Both the position numbers and the translations under genes were made by a program. From assembly GCA_027295365.1 (NCBI GenBank), contig JAPULD010000367.1, forward strand, positions 1-5,343: DNA of 5,343 nt, given 5' to 3'. Shown piece after piece: positions 1 through 5,343 of this stretch. Below the pieces are notes generated by a model that made no database searches, was not told the DNA's origin, and was given only the letters and a program-made list of their open reading frames with translations. Numbering within the stretch: position 1 is the first letter of the stretch; every line of letters begins with the position of its first letter. The stretch comes from Planctomycetota bacterium. Lineage in GTDB: Bacteria; Planctomycetota; Phycisphaerae; Phycisphaerales; SM1A02.

Positions 1-103
1 TCCGTGCGATGTGCAACCGATCGCTCAACGCACGGACGACTTCGCTCCGCTCCGCTGTCCGTGGCACCCATATTAATGCATGGTCGCCTGCTGTCCGTGG
101 CAC
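1..103. repeat. Cluster of short palindromic and direct repeats (core GTCCGTG)
   Basis: Three related arms are visible. TCCGTGCG at 1-8 is a perfect inverted repeat of CGCACGGA at 29-36. CACGGAC at 31-37 is inverted again as GTCCGTG at 57-63. The 14-base word GCTGTCCGTGGCAC occurs at 54-67 and is repeated exactly at 90-103. Between the arms lies a small tandem CGCTC CGCTC CGCT (44-56). Such GC-rich nested palindromes look like an intergenic REP-type repeat, yet here they lie inside the open frame of the first gene. The direct repeats are 36 bases apart, so in that frame both encode Ala-Val-Arg-Gly-Thr. The left edge may be cut by the window. Whether the element is dispersed through the genome cannot be seen from here. 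Confidence 0.6.
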
Positions 104-1127
104 TCTTCTCATGGCGATTGTCTTGCTGTCGAGTTGTCGAACCGATCCCCTTCCCGAGGACACCGAGGGTCCACCCCCGCCCGTCACCTACGAAACACAA
201 CGTGGCCCCGTCCAGTTCAAGGTCCGGGCGAATCCGGGAATCCTGAAGGTGGGCGACAAGGTGACGTTGAGCATTGAAGTGACTGCCGAACCTGATGTCG
301 CGATCGGGATTCCCATCTTCGAGGAGACGCTGGGCGAGTTCGACATCGATGATGCCAATCTTCCTCCGGATATCCCCGAAGGCGAGCGACGACGCTGGAC
401 GCACACCTACACGCTGAGCACATTTGACGATGGCGATCTGGAAATCCCCGCGATCACGATTCATTTTCGAGATCATCGAAACCTTGATGACGTCATTGAA
501 GGCGACATGGTCTCGGATCCCTTGAAGGTTGTCGTCAAATCAGTTCTCGATCCGACTCAGAGCGCCGACCAGACCTCCATGCGCGACATCAAGGATTTGG
601 TCGATATTCCCGTCGATCGGGGTCTGCCCGGATGGGTGGTGGCGGTTGTGGCGGTGTTCGCGCTGGCCGTCATCCTCATCTTCTCGATGGTCTTCTTCAA
701 GCGTCGACAGCAGATCGCCAGGGAAGAGGCCTACGTTCCCCTCCACATCTGGGCGATGTTGCAATTGGAGAAGCTTGAGCAGGATAGGCTCATCGAGTCC
801 CATGAGATTCATACCTTCTATATCCGCTTGAGCGACATCGTCAGGCGATACATCGAGCGGCGATATGGCCTCAGGGCTCCCGAACGCACGACGGAGGAAT
901 TCCTCCGCGAGATGCAGCGCAGCCGCTTCCTGTCCGTGGGCCACAAGGAGCTTCTATCGGGGTTCCTCAGGTCCGCTGACATGGTCAAGTTCGCCCTGCA
1001 TGAACCGATCCCCGAGGATTGTCAGGAAGCCTTCGTGGCCGCATCTCGTTTCGTGGGCGAGACCCGACCGACGCCCGAGGAGCAGGAGGATTTGAAGATC
1101 TCGGAACTGAAGGACGCCGCGGCATGA
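9..1127 (+). CDS. BatD-like / DUF4381-like Bat-operon membrane protein, possible lipoprotein
   Basis: The protein has an exported N-terminal half, one transmembrane helix and a cytoplasmic C-terminal domain, as in DUF4381/BatD-like members of Bat operons. Numbered from the ATG at 9 (372 aa): a hydrophobic stretch ending in a lipobox-like Leu-Ser-Ser-Cys (Cys43); a beta-rich, BatD-like Ig domain at about 55-178, with the typical VGDKVTLSIEV strand; a membrane helix at about 208-230, followed by Lys-Arg-Arg; and a helical domain at about 244-353 with the DUF4381-like pattern of IxxHxxY, IVRRYIERRYGL, TTEEFL and ADMVKFA. The start is uncertain. The frame is open to the left edge, the ATG at 9 gives a long 42-residue leader that crosses the repeat cluster, and the ATG at 111 leaves only eight residues before the Cys. 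The true start may lie upstream. The stop overlaps the next start (ATGA). The likely role is a membrane partner of the VWA proteins. The family is fairly sure, lipidation less so. Confidence 0.82.
   Translation: MCNRSLNARTTSLRSAVRGTHINAWSPAVRGTLLMAIVLLSSCRTDPLPEDTEGPPPPVTYETQRGPVQFKVRANPGILKVGDKVTLSIEVTAEPDVAIGIPIFEETLGEFDIDDANLPPDIPEGERRRWTHTYTLSTFDDGDLEIPAITIHFRDHRNLDDVIEGDMVSDPLKVVVKSVLDPTQSADQTSMRDIKDLVDIPVDRGLPGWVVAVVAVFALAVILIFSMVFFKRRQQIAREEAYVPLHIWAMLQLEKLEQDRLIESHEIHTFYIRLSDIVRRYIERRYGLRAPERTTEEFLREMQRSRFLSVGHKELLSGFLRSADMVKFALHEPIPEDCQEAFVAASRFVGETRPTPEEQEDLKISELKDAAA
1109..1114 (+). promoter_or_regulatory. Ribosome binding site of the BatA-type gene
   Basis: GAAGGA lies nine bases before the ATG at 1124. 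It supports this start over an in-frame ATG at 1019 that would lie deep inside the upstream gene. With the ATGA overlap it points to translational coupling. Confidence 0.6.
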
Positions 1128-2215
1128 TCTTTCACCAGCCCTCCATCTGGTTTCTGTTGTTGCTGGCGTTGACGCCATTGGTCTGGTGGAACTGGATGAG
1201 CCGTCGCCGCCGCCCGGCGATGACGTTCTCGTCGATCGAGCCATTGCGGCGCGTCGGGGGCACGTGGTTCACCGCGTTGCGTTGGATCGTGCCCATGCTT
1301 CGCACGCTCGCCATCGTGCTGCTCATCGTCTGTCTCGCCAGACCCCAGAAAACCGACCAGGAGATCAAGCGATTCACCGAGGGCATCGCCATCCAGCTCT
1401 TGATTGATCGTTCGAGCTCGATGTTGGCGGAGGATTTTCAGCTCGATGGGGCTCGGGCGAATCGTCTCCAGGCGGTCAAACGCGTCGTCCACAATTTCAT
1501 CATGGGAAGTGATGAACTTTCAGGCCGGCCCGACGACTTGATCGGCATCATCGCCTTCGCCGGCTTTCCGGATTCCATCTGCCCCCTCACCATGGATCAC
1601 GATCACACCGTCAGGACCATCGAAGAGGTCGAATCCGCATTGGGAACCAACGAAGATTTCACCGCGATCGGCGAAGCCGTTGCCCTGGGCGTCGAACGAC
1701 TTCACAGCCTCGATCAGCAGAGCGAACAACTCGGTCGTCAGAACGTCGCCAGTAAAATCATGATCCTGCTGACGGATGGAGAAAACAACGGGGGGCAGAT
1801 TGATCCGATCACCGCCGCACAGCTCGCCGCAACTTTTGGCATTCGAATCTATACGATCGGCGCCGGCACGTCCAACGCCGCGGCGCCGATGCCTTATGTC
1901 GATAATTTCGGTCGCAAACGCATGACGATGGTACAAGTCAGCATCGACGAAGACACGTTGAAGGAAATCGCAAAGATCACGGGAGGCCAATACTTCAGGG
2001 CCACGGACACGAACTCCCTGAAGATCATCTATGCCACGATCGATGAATTGGAGAAGACCGAGATCGAGGAGCGCAGCTATGTTCATTACAGCGAGATGGC
2101 GGTCGAAGGCGTTCTGCTGAACGAGTGGAAGCTGCCGCCCCTGCTCCCGATCGTATTCATCCTTTTAGCCCTGGAGATGCTGCTCGCCAACACGAAATTC
2201 CGCTTAGTCCCCTGA
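1124..2215 (+). CDS. batA: BatA-type VWA-domain membrane protein
   Basis: This 363-aa inner-membrane protein carries a von Willebrand factor A domain between transmembrane helices. Helices lie at about 8-24 and 54-72, and a third at about 338-355 near the C-terminus. After the second helix comes Ala-Arg-Pro-Gln (72-75), a hallmark at this point in BatA proteins. The MIDAS metal site is complete: Asp95-x-Ser97-x-Ser99, Thr180 and Asp218 (in LLTDGEN). The VWA fold runs from about 88 to 310. The start at 1124 is chosen for its Shine-Dalgarno GAAGGA, the ATGA overlap with the upstream stop, and a typical BatA N-terminus with a membrane helix. In family members, VWA proteins are partners of MoxR AAA+ ATPases, and the MIDAS binds a divalent metal and ligand protein. 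A short Gln-rich insert (about 197-207) precedes the last MIDAS strand. Family assignment is firm; the substrate is unknown. Confidence 0.92.
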   Translation: MIFHQPSIWFLLLLALTPLVWWNWMSRRRRPAMTFSSIEPLRRVGGTWFTALRWIVPMLRTLAIVLLIVCLARPQKTDQEIKRFTEGIAIQLLIDRSSSMLAEDFQLDGARANRLQAVKRVVHNFIMGSDELSGRPDDLIGIIAFAGFPDSICPLTMDHDHTVRTIEEVESALGTNEDFTAIGEAVALGVERLHSLDQQSEQLGRQNVASKIMILLTDGENNGGQIDPITAAQLAATFGIRIYTIGAGTSNAAAPMPYVDNFGRKRMTMVQVSIDEDTLKEIAKITGGQYFRATDTNSLKIIYATIDELEKTEIEERSYVHYSEMAVEGVLLNEWKLPPLLPIVFILLALEMLLANTKFRLVP

Positions 2216-2275
2216 CCCCCAGTCCCCCCCTGACACCGAACCACCGGACTCCCCGGACCTCGACCCCTGACTCCC
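2209..2275 (+). repeat. C-rich spacer with three CCCCTGAC words between the VWA genes
   Basis: The word CCCCTGAC occurs at 2209-2216 (containing the upstream stop codon), 2227-2234 and 2264-2271. Between them are further C runs (2224-2230) and a small CCGG-ACTCC-CCGG inverted repeat (2244-2256). The 60 bases between the two genes are strongly C-rich on the sense strand and contain no purine-rich Shine-Dalgarno before the ATG at 2276. No promoter or T-tailed terminator is evident. It could be a low-complexity remnant, an mRNA element, or nothing functional. Confidence 0.55.
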
Positions 2276-3319
2276 ATGGACATTCAGTTCAATAATCTCG
2301 ATTCGCTGCATTGGCTCTGGCTCGTCGGTGTCCTTGCGCTCATCACGTTTGTCGGCTTCAAGCTTCGCAAACGTCGTCTACAACGATTCGCCGACTCAAG
2401 TCTGTTGCAACGCCTGGCTCCCACGTATAGCCATGGCAAGGCAATCTGGCGCACTCTGTTGAGCTTGAGCGCCATGGTCGTGCTTGTTGGCGCGATGCTC
2501 GATCCGCGTTGGGGGGTGGAATACGAGGAGATTCAGCAGCAAGGCATCGACCTCATGTTCGTGCTCGATGTGTCCAACTCGATGTACGCCGAGGATGTGA
2601 AGCCGAATCGTCTCGGTCGCGCCAAGCAGTCCATCTCCGACATCGTCGATCAATTGGGCGGCGATCGGGTGGGCGTGGTCGGCTTCGCGGGCATTGCGAC
2701 ATTGGCCTGCCCCCTGACCATCGACTACGGGGCGTTCCGATTGTCGCTCAACGAGATGAGCCCCGAGACCATTGGCCGGGGCGGGTCGCTCCTGGGCGAT
2801 GCCTTGAGGCTCGCCGCGGATTCATTCACCGATGACGTGAAGGATCACAAGGCGATCGTCGTCTTTTCCGATGGCGAGGACCATGGCAGTTACGCGCTCG
2901 AGGCGGCTCAGAACATATGGGAACAAAAGAGCATCCGAATCTACAGCTTCGGTCTGGGTGACAGTGGCGATGGTGCGAGGATCCCGGTCATCAAGGATGG
3001 GCAGCGTACCTATCTCATGCACAAGGGTGAGCAGGTCTGGTCGAAGATGCAACCTGACATCCTGCGCGATATCGCACTGGCGGCGGGTGGGGCGTTCGTG
3101 CCCGTCGGCACCTCCACGATCGACGTGGCCCGGGTGTTCGACGAGAAAATCGCCCCCGCGACAAAGCGGGAGTTCGAGACGGCCCGCATCCAACGGTATC
3201 AGGTCAGGTATCAGTGGTTTGCGGGTCTGGCCCTGGCCTTGCTGTTGCTGGAATCCATGACGACCGAACGACGCGCCGCTTCATCGCGTCAAAAGTCAAC
3301 TCGGGAGGCCTATGCATGA
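2276..3319 (+). CDS. batB: BatB-type VWA-domain membrane protein
   Basis: This 347-aa protein is the second VWA component of the Bat system. Membrane helices lie at about 11-28, 58-75 and 312-327, with the VWA domain between the last two (about 90-290). Family signatures follow in order: Asp-Pro-Arg-Trp-Gly (76-80); GIDLMFVLDVSNSM with MIDAS Asp98-x-Ser100-x-Ser102; AEDVKPNRLGRAK (105-117); GDRVGVVGFAG (129-139); CPLTIDYGAF (145-154); and Asp199 in FSDGEDHG. The third MIDAS position is Ser171 (GRGGSLLGDAL), where Thr is usual; Ser can still ligate metal. The ATG at 2276 is the only start that keeps the first helix, although no Shine-Dalgarno precedes it. Translation may depend on re-initiation from the upstream gene or on a weakly structured leader. 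The stop overlaps the TPR gene start by ATGA. By family knowledge it acts with BatA in the inner membrane. Confidence 0.92.
   Translation: MDIQFNNLDSLHWLWLVGVLALITFVGFKLRKRRLQRFADSSLLQRLAPTYSHGKAIWRTLLSLSAMVVLVGAMLDPRWGVEYEEIQQQGIDLMFVLDVSNSMYAEDVKPNRLGRAKQSISDIVDQLGGDRVGVVGFAGIATLACPLTIDYGAFRLSLNEMSPETIGRGGSLLGDALRLAADSFTDDVKDHKAIVVFSDGEDHGSYALEAAQNIWEQKSIRIYSFGLGDSGDGARIPVIKDGQRTYLMHKGEQVWSKMQPDILRDIALAAGGAFVPVGTSTIDVARVFDEKIAPATKREFETARIQRYQVRYQWFAGLALALLLLESMTTERRAASSRQKSTREAYA
3303..3308 (+). promoter_or_regulatory. Ribosome binding site of the TPR gene
   Basis: GGGAGG lies seven bases before the ATG at 3316 and thirteen before a second in-frame ATG at 3322, so it favours the first. It sits inside the 3' end of the BatB-type gene. 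It is the strongest Shine-Dalgarno in the window. Confidence 0.65.
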
Positions 3320-4341
3320 CGATGCACAGATCATCCAAGACGCTCAAACTCATCGCCCTCGCCATTCTTTTGGGTGGACTCCTGGGTGCGACCCCTCCCG
3401 CCGCTCCTCCCTCCCCTTCATCGACATCGGGGCAATCTCCTGAGAAACCGGCGTACCGGATCGTCGATGAGGCGAACAAGGCGATGGAGAAGGGCGACTT
3501 CAGCCAGGCGGTCGAGTTGTATAGACAGGCCCAGGATGAGCTGCCCGATCTCGCCCAACTGCCTTACAACCGGGCGATCGCGGAATATCGCCAGGGCAAT
3601 TTCGAGCAATCCGCGCAACTGTTTGAACAAGCCGCTCAACTCGCCAAGGATGGCGATCTTCGGAATCGCTCGATCTACAATCAGGGCAATGCCGTCTATC
3701 AGCAGGGTTTGAAGGCCCAGGCGGATCAAGCCGAGCCGGGGGATGCCCTGAAGCAGGTCGAAGCGATGTCTGAAAGCATGGCCAAGGCCCTCAAGCATTT
3801 CAAGGACGCGTTCAACTCGAATCCGAGTGATGAGGATGCGCGGCACAACGCCGAGCTTTCCCACAAGCTGCTCAAGCAGTTGCAGGAACTCCAGGAACAG
3901 CTTGAAGAGCAACAACAGGAACAGCAGGAGCAGGATCAACAGGACCAGGAAGACCAGGAGAACCAGGACCCCCAGGATTCCGAATCCGAGGAAAACGCGA
4001 CTGACCAGGAGCGTTCCGAATCCCAGCAACAACAAGGCGAAGACGAACAGGAACAACAACAACCACCCGAGGATCAAAGCTCCGAGGCGCAGGAAGACGA
4101 TAAGGAGCAACAGGATCAATCGCCTCAGCCCGAGGAGGGCGAGGACGAGCCGGACCAAGAGCAGGAACAGCCCTCACCCCCCGAGGGAGAGCCTGATCAG
4201 GAGGACGAGGCACGAGATCCCATGGACAAGGACCAGGCCGAGCGACTGTTGCAGAGCGTCCGCGACAAGGAACGCAAGCGAAAAGATGAACTGGCGCGAC
4301 GGAAGGCCGGCAAGCAATCACCCGTGGAGAAGGATTGGTGA
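3316..4341 (+). CDS. batC: BatC-type TPR protein with Gln/Glu/Asp-rich tail
   Basis: This 341-aa exported protein is predicted to be a scaffold of the Bat system. A signal sequence or membrane anchor spans about 8-25 (LKLIALAILLGGLLGA), followed by a Pro/Ser-rich stretch (26-45). TPR-like helices fill about 47-190: a first repeat with GDFSQAVELYRQA, a second with YNRAIAEYRQGNFEQSAQLFEQA, and a third with IYNQGNAVYQQG through ALKHFKDAFNSNPSDEDARHN. Residues about 188-298 are almost only Gln, Glu, Asp, Ser and Pro and should be disordered and highly acidic. A basic helical tail follows (AERLLQSVRDKERKRKDELARRKAG), ending in Val-Glu-Lys-Asp-Trp; an EKDW-like end is familiar from BatC-type proteins. 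The start at 3316 rests on GGGAGG and the ATGA overlap. The tail composition is exaggerated but not unknown in the family. The partner is not shown by sequence. Confidence 0.88.
   Translation: MTMHRSSKTLKLIALAILLGGLLGATPPAAPPSPSSTSGQSPEKPAYRIVDEANKAMEKGDFSQAVELYRQAQDELPDLAQLPYNRAIAEYRQGNFEQSAQLFEQAAQLAKDGDLRNRSIYNQGNAVYQQGLKAQADQAEPGDALKQVEAMSESMAKALKHFKDAFNSNPSDEDARHNAELSHKLLKQLQELQEQLEEQQQEQQEQDQQDQEDQENQDPQDSESEENATDQERSESQQQQGEDEQEQQQPPEDQSSEAQEDDKEQQDQSPQPEEGEDEPDQEQEQPSPPEGEPDQEDEARDPMDKDQAERLLQSVRDKERKRKDELARRKAGKQSPVEKDW
3877..4209 (+). repeat. Low-complexity CAG/CAA/GAG/GAC tract encoding a Gln/Glu/Asp-rich linker
   Basis: About 330 bases inside the TPR gene consist mainly of CAG, CAA, GAG, GAA and GAC codons, with imperfect repeats of CAGGA and CAACAG (for example 3907-3960). 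The mixture of synonymous CAG and CAA codons argues for selection on the amino-acid composition rather than a fresh pure triplet expansion. The tract is a likely site of length variation among relatives. Confidence 0.75.
4326..4334 (+). promoter_or_regulatory. Purine-rich ribosome binding region of the BatD-type gene
   Basis: GGAGAAGGA lies in the last codons of the TPR gene. Its GGAG half is eight bases before a GTG at 4338, which overlaps the upstream stop as GTGA. Its AGGA half is twelve bases before the ATG at 4347. The site therefore fits the GTG start slightly better by spacing, while ATG is the stronger initiation codon. Confidence 0.45.
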
Positions 4342-4346
4342 ACATC

Positions 4347-5343
4347 ATGAAGATTCGCCATAACTTGTTGATGCCGATCATGACCTTGCTGCTGGCCATG
4401 AGTCCATCCAAGGCTCTGGGCCAAGCCGTTGATGTCAGCGTCGAGGTCTCCAATCGTGAGGTGTACGTGGGGGAGATGGTCACGTTGACCATCACAATCA
4501 AGAACACCTCAAGTTACATCCTGCCCGATTTCGAAATCAAAGGCGTGCGTATCCAGAAGGATCCAAACCCGATTCGATCTTCATTCACGACCATTCAGTT
4601 CGGCAAAACGACCACCGTTCAATCTACGATCCACACCTATCGTCTCGTCACCACGCAAGCCGGTGTCTTCACCATTCCCGCGCTCAACGTGCGTTTGGGC
4701 AATGAGATCAAGACCACCCAACCCATTGACGTCATGGTCAATACAATCGAACTCCAGGAAGGCGATGGCGAAAAGCTCATCCTTGAAATCGAATCCGATC
4801 GAAGCACGTACTACCTGGGCGAACCGGTGGACGCGACCTTGCGCATCTGGATCATGCCTTATCGAGACAAGCAATTCAACCTGACCGTCTCGCGGAACGA
4901 CATGTGGGGAAGGATCAAGGACGAGACCAGTGAATGGGGTGAATTCTCGGGAATCCTGCAGCCACGGCAGAACCAACTCTTCGGGGGACCTAAGCCGCAT
5001 TCCGCCCCCCCCGATGGGGGCGAATCACTCCGCGCCATCGGAGGTGATCCAAACAATCGTCGCGCGTATTACTTTTACGAACTCAGAACCACCATTTGGC
5101 CGAAGCAGGCTGGCGAATTGAACCTGAGCGACGTTCGCATTCTGATCGAGTACCCGAACCGTCTGGAAAGACGCCGGAGTGGATTCGGACATCAATTCGT
5201 CGTGACCAAATCAAGGCTCATCGCCGCCAAGATCGCTCAATCCCCGATCACGATCAAGCCCACGCCCGAGGCTGGCAAGCCCACGAGTTTTTCCGGCGCG
5301 GTGGGTCGATACAGCATGACCGTCAGGGCCCAGCCCACCGAAG
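4347..5343 (+). CDS. batD: BatD-type exported protein, N-terminal part (cut by window edge)
   Basis: The frame stays open to the right edge, giving 332 residues of a longer protein. A signal peptide covers about 1-25 (hydrophobic core 7-18, likely cleavage after Ala-Leu-Gly25). Two Ig-like, beta-rich BatD segments follow. The first (about 27-132) has the family pattern of VYVGEMVTLTITI, ILPDFEIKGV, a Tyr-Arg-Leu strand (HTYRLVTTQAGVFTIPAL) and PIDVMV. The second begins near 144 with LILEIESDRSTYYLGEPV. Near the end is FSGAVGRY with Gly317-Ala-Val-Gly320, a motif seen in BatD-family proteins. BatD proteins normally end in a membrane helix and cytoplasmic tail, which lie outside the window. An in-frame GTG at 4338 is an alternative start adding three residues and giving a GTGA overlap with the TPR gene. 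The role is probably periplasmic, membrane-anchored binding in the Bat complex. It has an unusual Gly/Pro/Ser-rich loop at about 212-233. Confidence 0.87.
   Translation, partial: MKIRHNLLMPIMTLLLAMSPSKALGQAVDVSVEVSNREVYVGEMVTLTITIKNTSSYILPDFEIKGVRIQKDPNPIRSSFTTIQFGKTTTVQSTIHTYRLVTTQAGVFTIPALNVRLGNEIKTTQPIDVMVNTIELQEGDGEKLILEIESDRSTYYLGEPVDATLRIWIMPYRDKQFNLTVSRNDMWGRIKDETSEWGEFSGILQPRQNQLFGGPKPHSAPPDGGESLRAIGGDPNNRRAYYFYELRTTIWPKQAGELNLSDVRILIEYPNRLERRRSGFGHQFVVTKSRLIAAKIAQSPITIKPTPEAGKPTSFSGAVGRYSMTVRAQPTE
5004..5021. repeat. Perfect GC inverted repeat with eight-C run inside the BatD-type gene
   Basis: GCCCCC (5004-5009) and GGGGGC (5016-5021) are perfect inverted copies around a six-base loop. 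The C run spans 5005-5012. It encodes the loop Ala-Pro-Pro-Asp-Gly-Gly. The frame continues correctly on both sides with BatD-like protein, so the present run length is in frame. Confidence 0.5.

Noticed and set aside
1..103. CRISPR array
   Set aside because: The repeated words are short, partly inverted and irregularly spaced, with no series of equal repeats and spacers.
4..246. Open frame with a signal-like start at the ATG at 76 (MHGRLLSVALFSW)
   Set aside because: It runs out within 80 residues without any domain, while the overlapping frame continues into a full BatD/DUF4381-like protein. A frameshift joining them is possible but not needed, because the other frame already has a hydrophobic leader.
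1520..2086. Minus-strand open frame of 188 aa opposite batA
   Set aside because: It lies wholly inside the VWA domain coding region, has no recognisable domain or RBS, and is explained by codon bias of the real gene.
2216..2275. Rho-independent terminator or internal promoter between the two VWA genes
   Set aside because: The CCGG hairpin is very short and has no T run. No -10/-35-like boxes are visible in the C-rich sequence.
3418..4158. Long minus-strand open frame (246 aa), Leu-rich and membrane-protein-like
   Set aside because: It is the complement of the CAG/GAG-rich part of the TPR gene, whose codons read as Leu on the other strand. The plus-strand protein has a clear family match, an RBS and operon context.
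3872..4507. Minus-strand open frame of 211 aa opposite the end of batC and start of batD
   Set aside because: It spans two confident plus-strand genes. Its Pro/Arg/Val-rich translation is what the low-complexity tract gives in a shifted frame.

Overview
The window reads as one continuous plus-strand operon of the Bat ("Bacteroides aerotolerance") / MoxR-associated type. It has five consecutive genes and no minus-strand gene that I can support. The order is: (1) a BatD-like, DUF4381-like membrane protein with a possible lipobox; (2) a BatA-type von Willebrand factor A (VWA) membrane protein; (3) a BatB-type VWA membrane protein; (4) a BatC-type TPR protein with a long Gln/Glu/Asp-rich tail; (5) a BatD-type exported protein cut off by the right window edge. 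The AAA+ MoxR ATPase and the DUF58 protein that usually begin such operons would lie to the left, outside the window.

The organism is a moderately high-GC bacterium. The gene order, the combination of a lipoprotein-like DUF4381-type gene with two VWA genes, and GC-rich palindromes at a gene start would fit Planctomycetota (for example Phycisphaerae-like lineages). That is an inference from general impression, and no taxonomic marker gene is present.

Layout: positions 1-103 hold a cluster of short inverted and direct repeats built on the core GTCCGTG, which overlaps the 5' end of gene 1. Gene 1 joins gene 2 by an ATGA overlap (1124-1127). Genes 2 and 3 are separated by an unusual C-rich 60-base spacer (2216-2275) with no recognisable ribosome binding site. 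Genes 3 and 4 join by another ATGA overlap (3316-3319) with a strong GGGAGG upstream. Gene 5 starts either at a GTG overlapping the gene 4 stop or at an ATG six bases after it. No stretch over 300 bases lacks a gene.

How the genes probably work together: the two VWA proteins sit in the inner membrane with metal-binding MIDAS domains. The TPR protein and the two BatD-like Ig-fold proteins would provide protein-protein contacts on the membrane and in the periplasm. A MoxR ATPase is thought to act on VWA partners as a chaperone-like motor. The true substrate of Bat systems is not settled; aerotolerance and stress roles were proposed from Bacteroides and other bacteria. The system itself is a known type. 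The points worth a second look are the repeat at the start of gene 1, the C-rich spacer, the doubled BatD-like proteins and the acidic/Gln-rich tail of the TPR protein.
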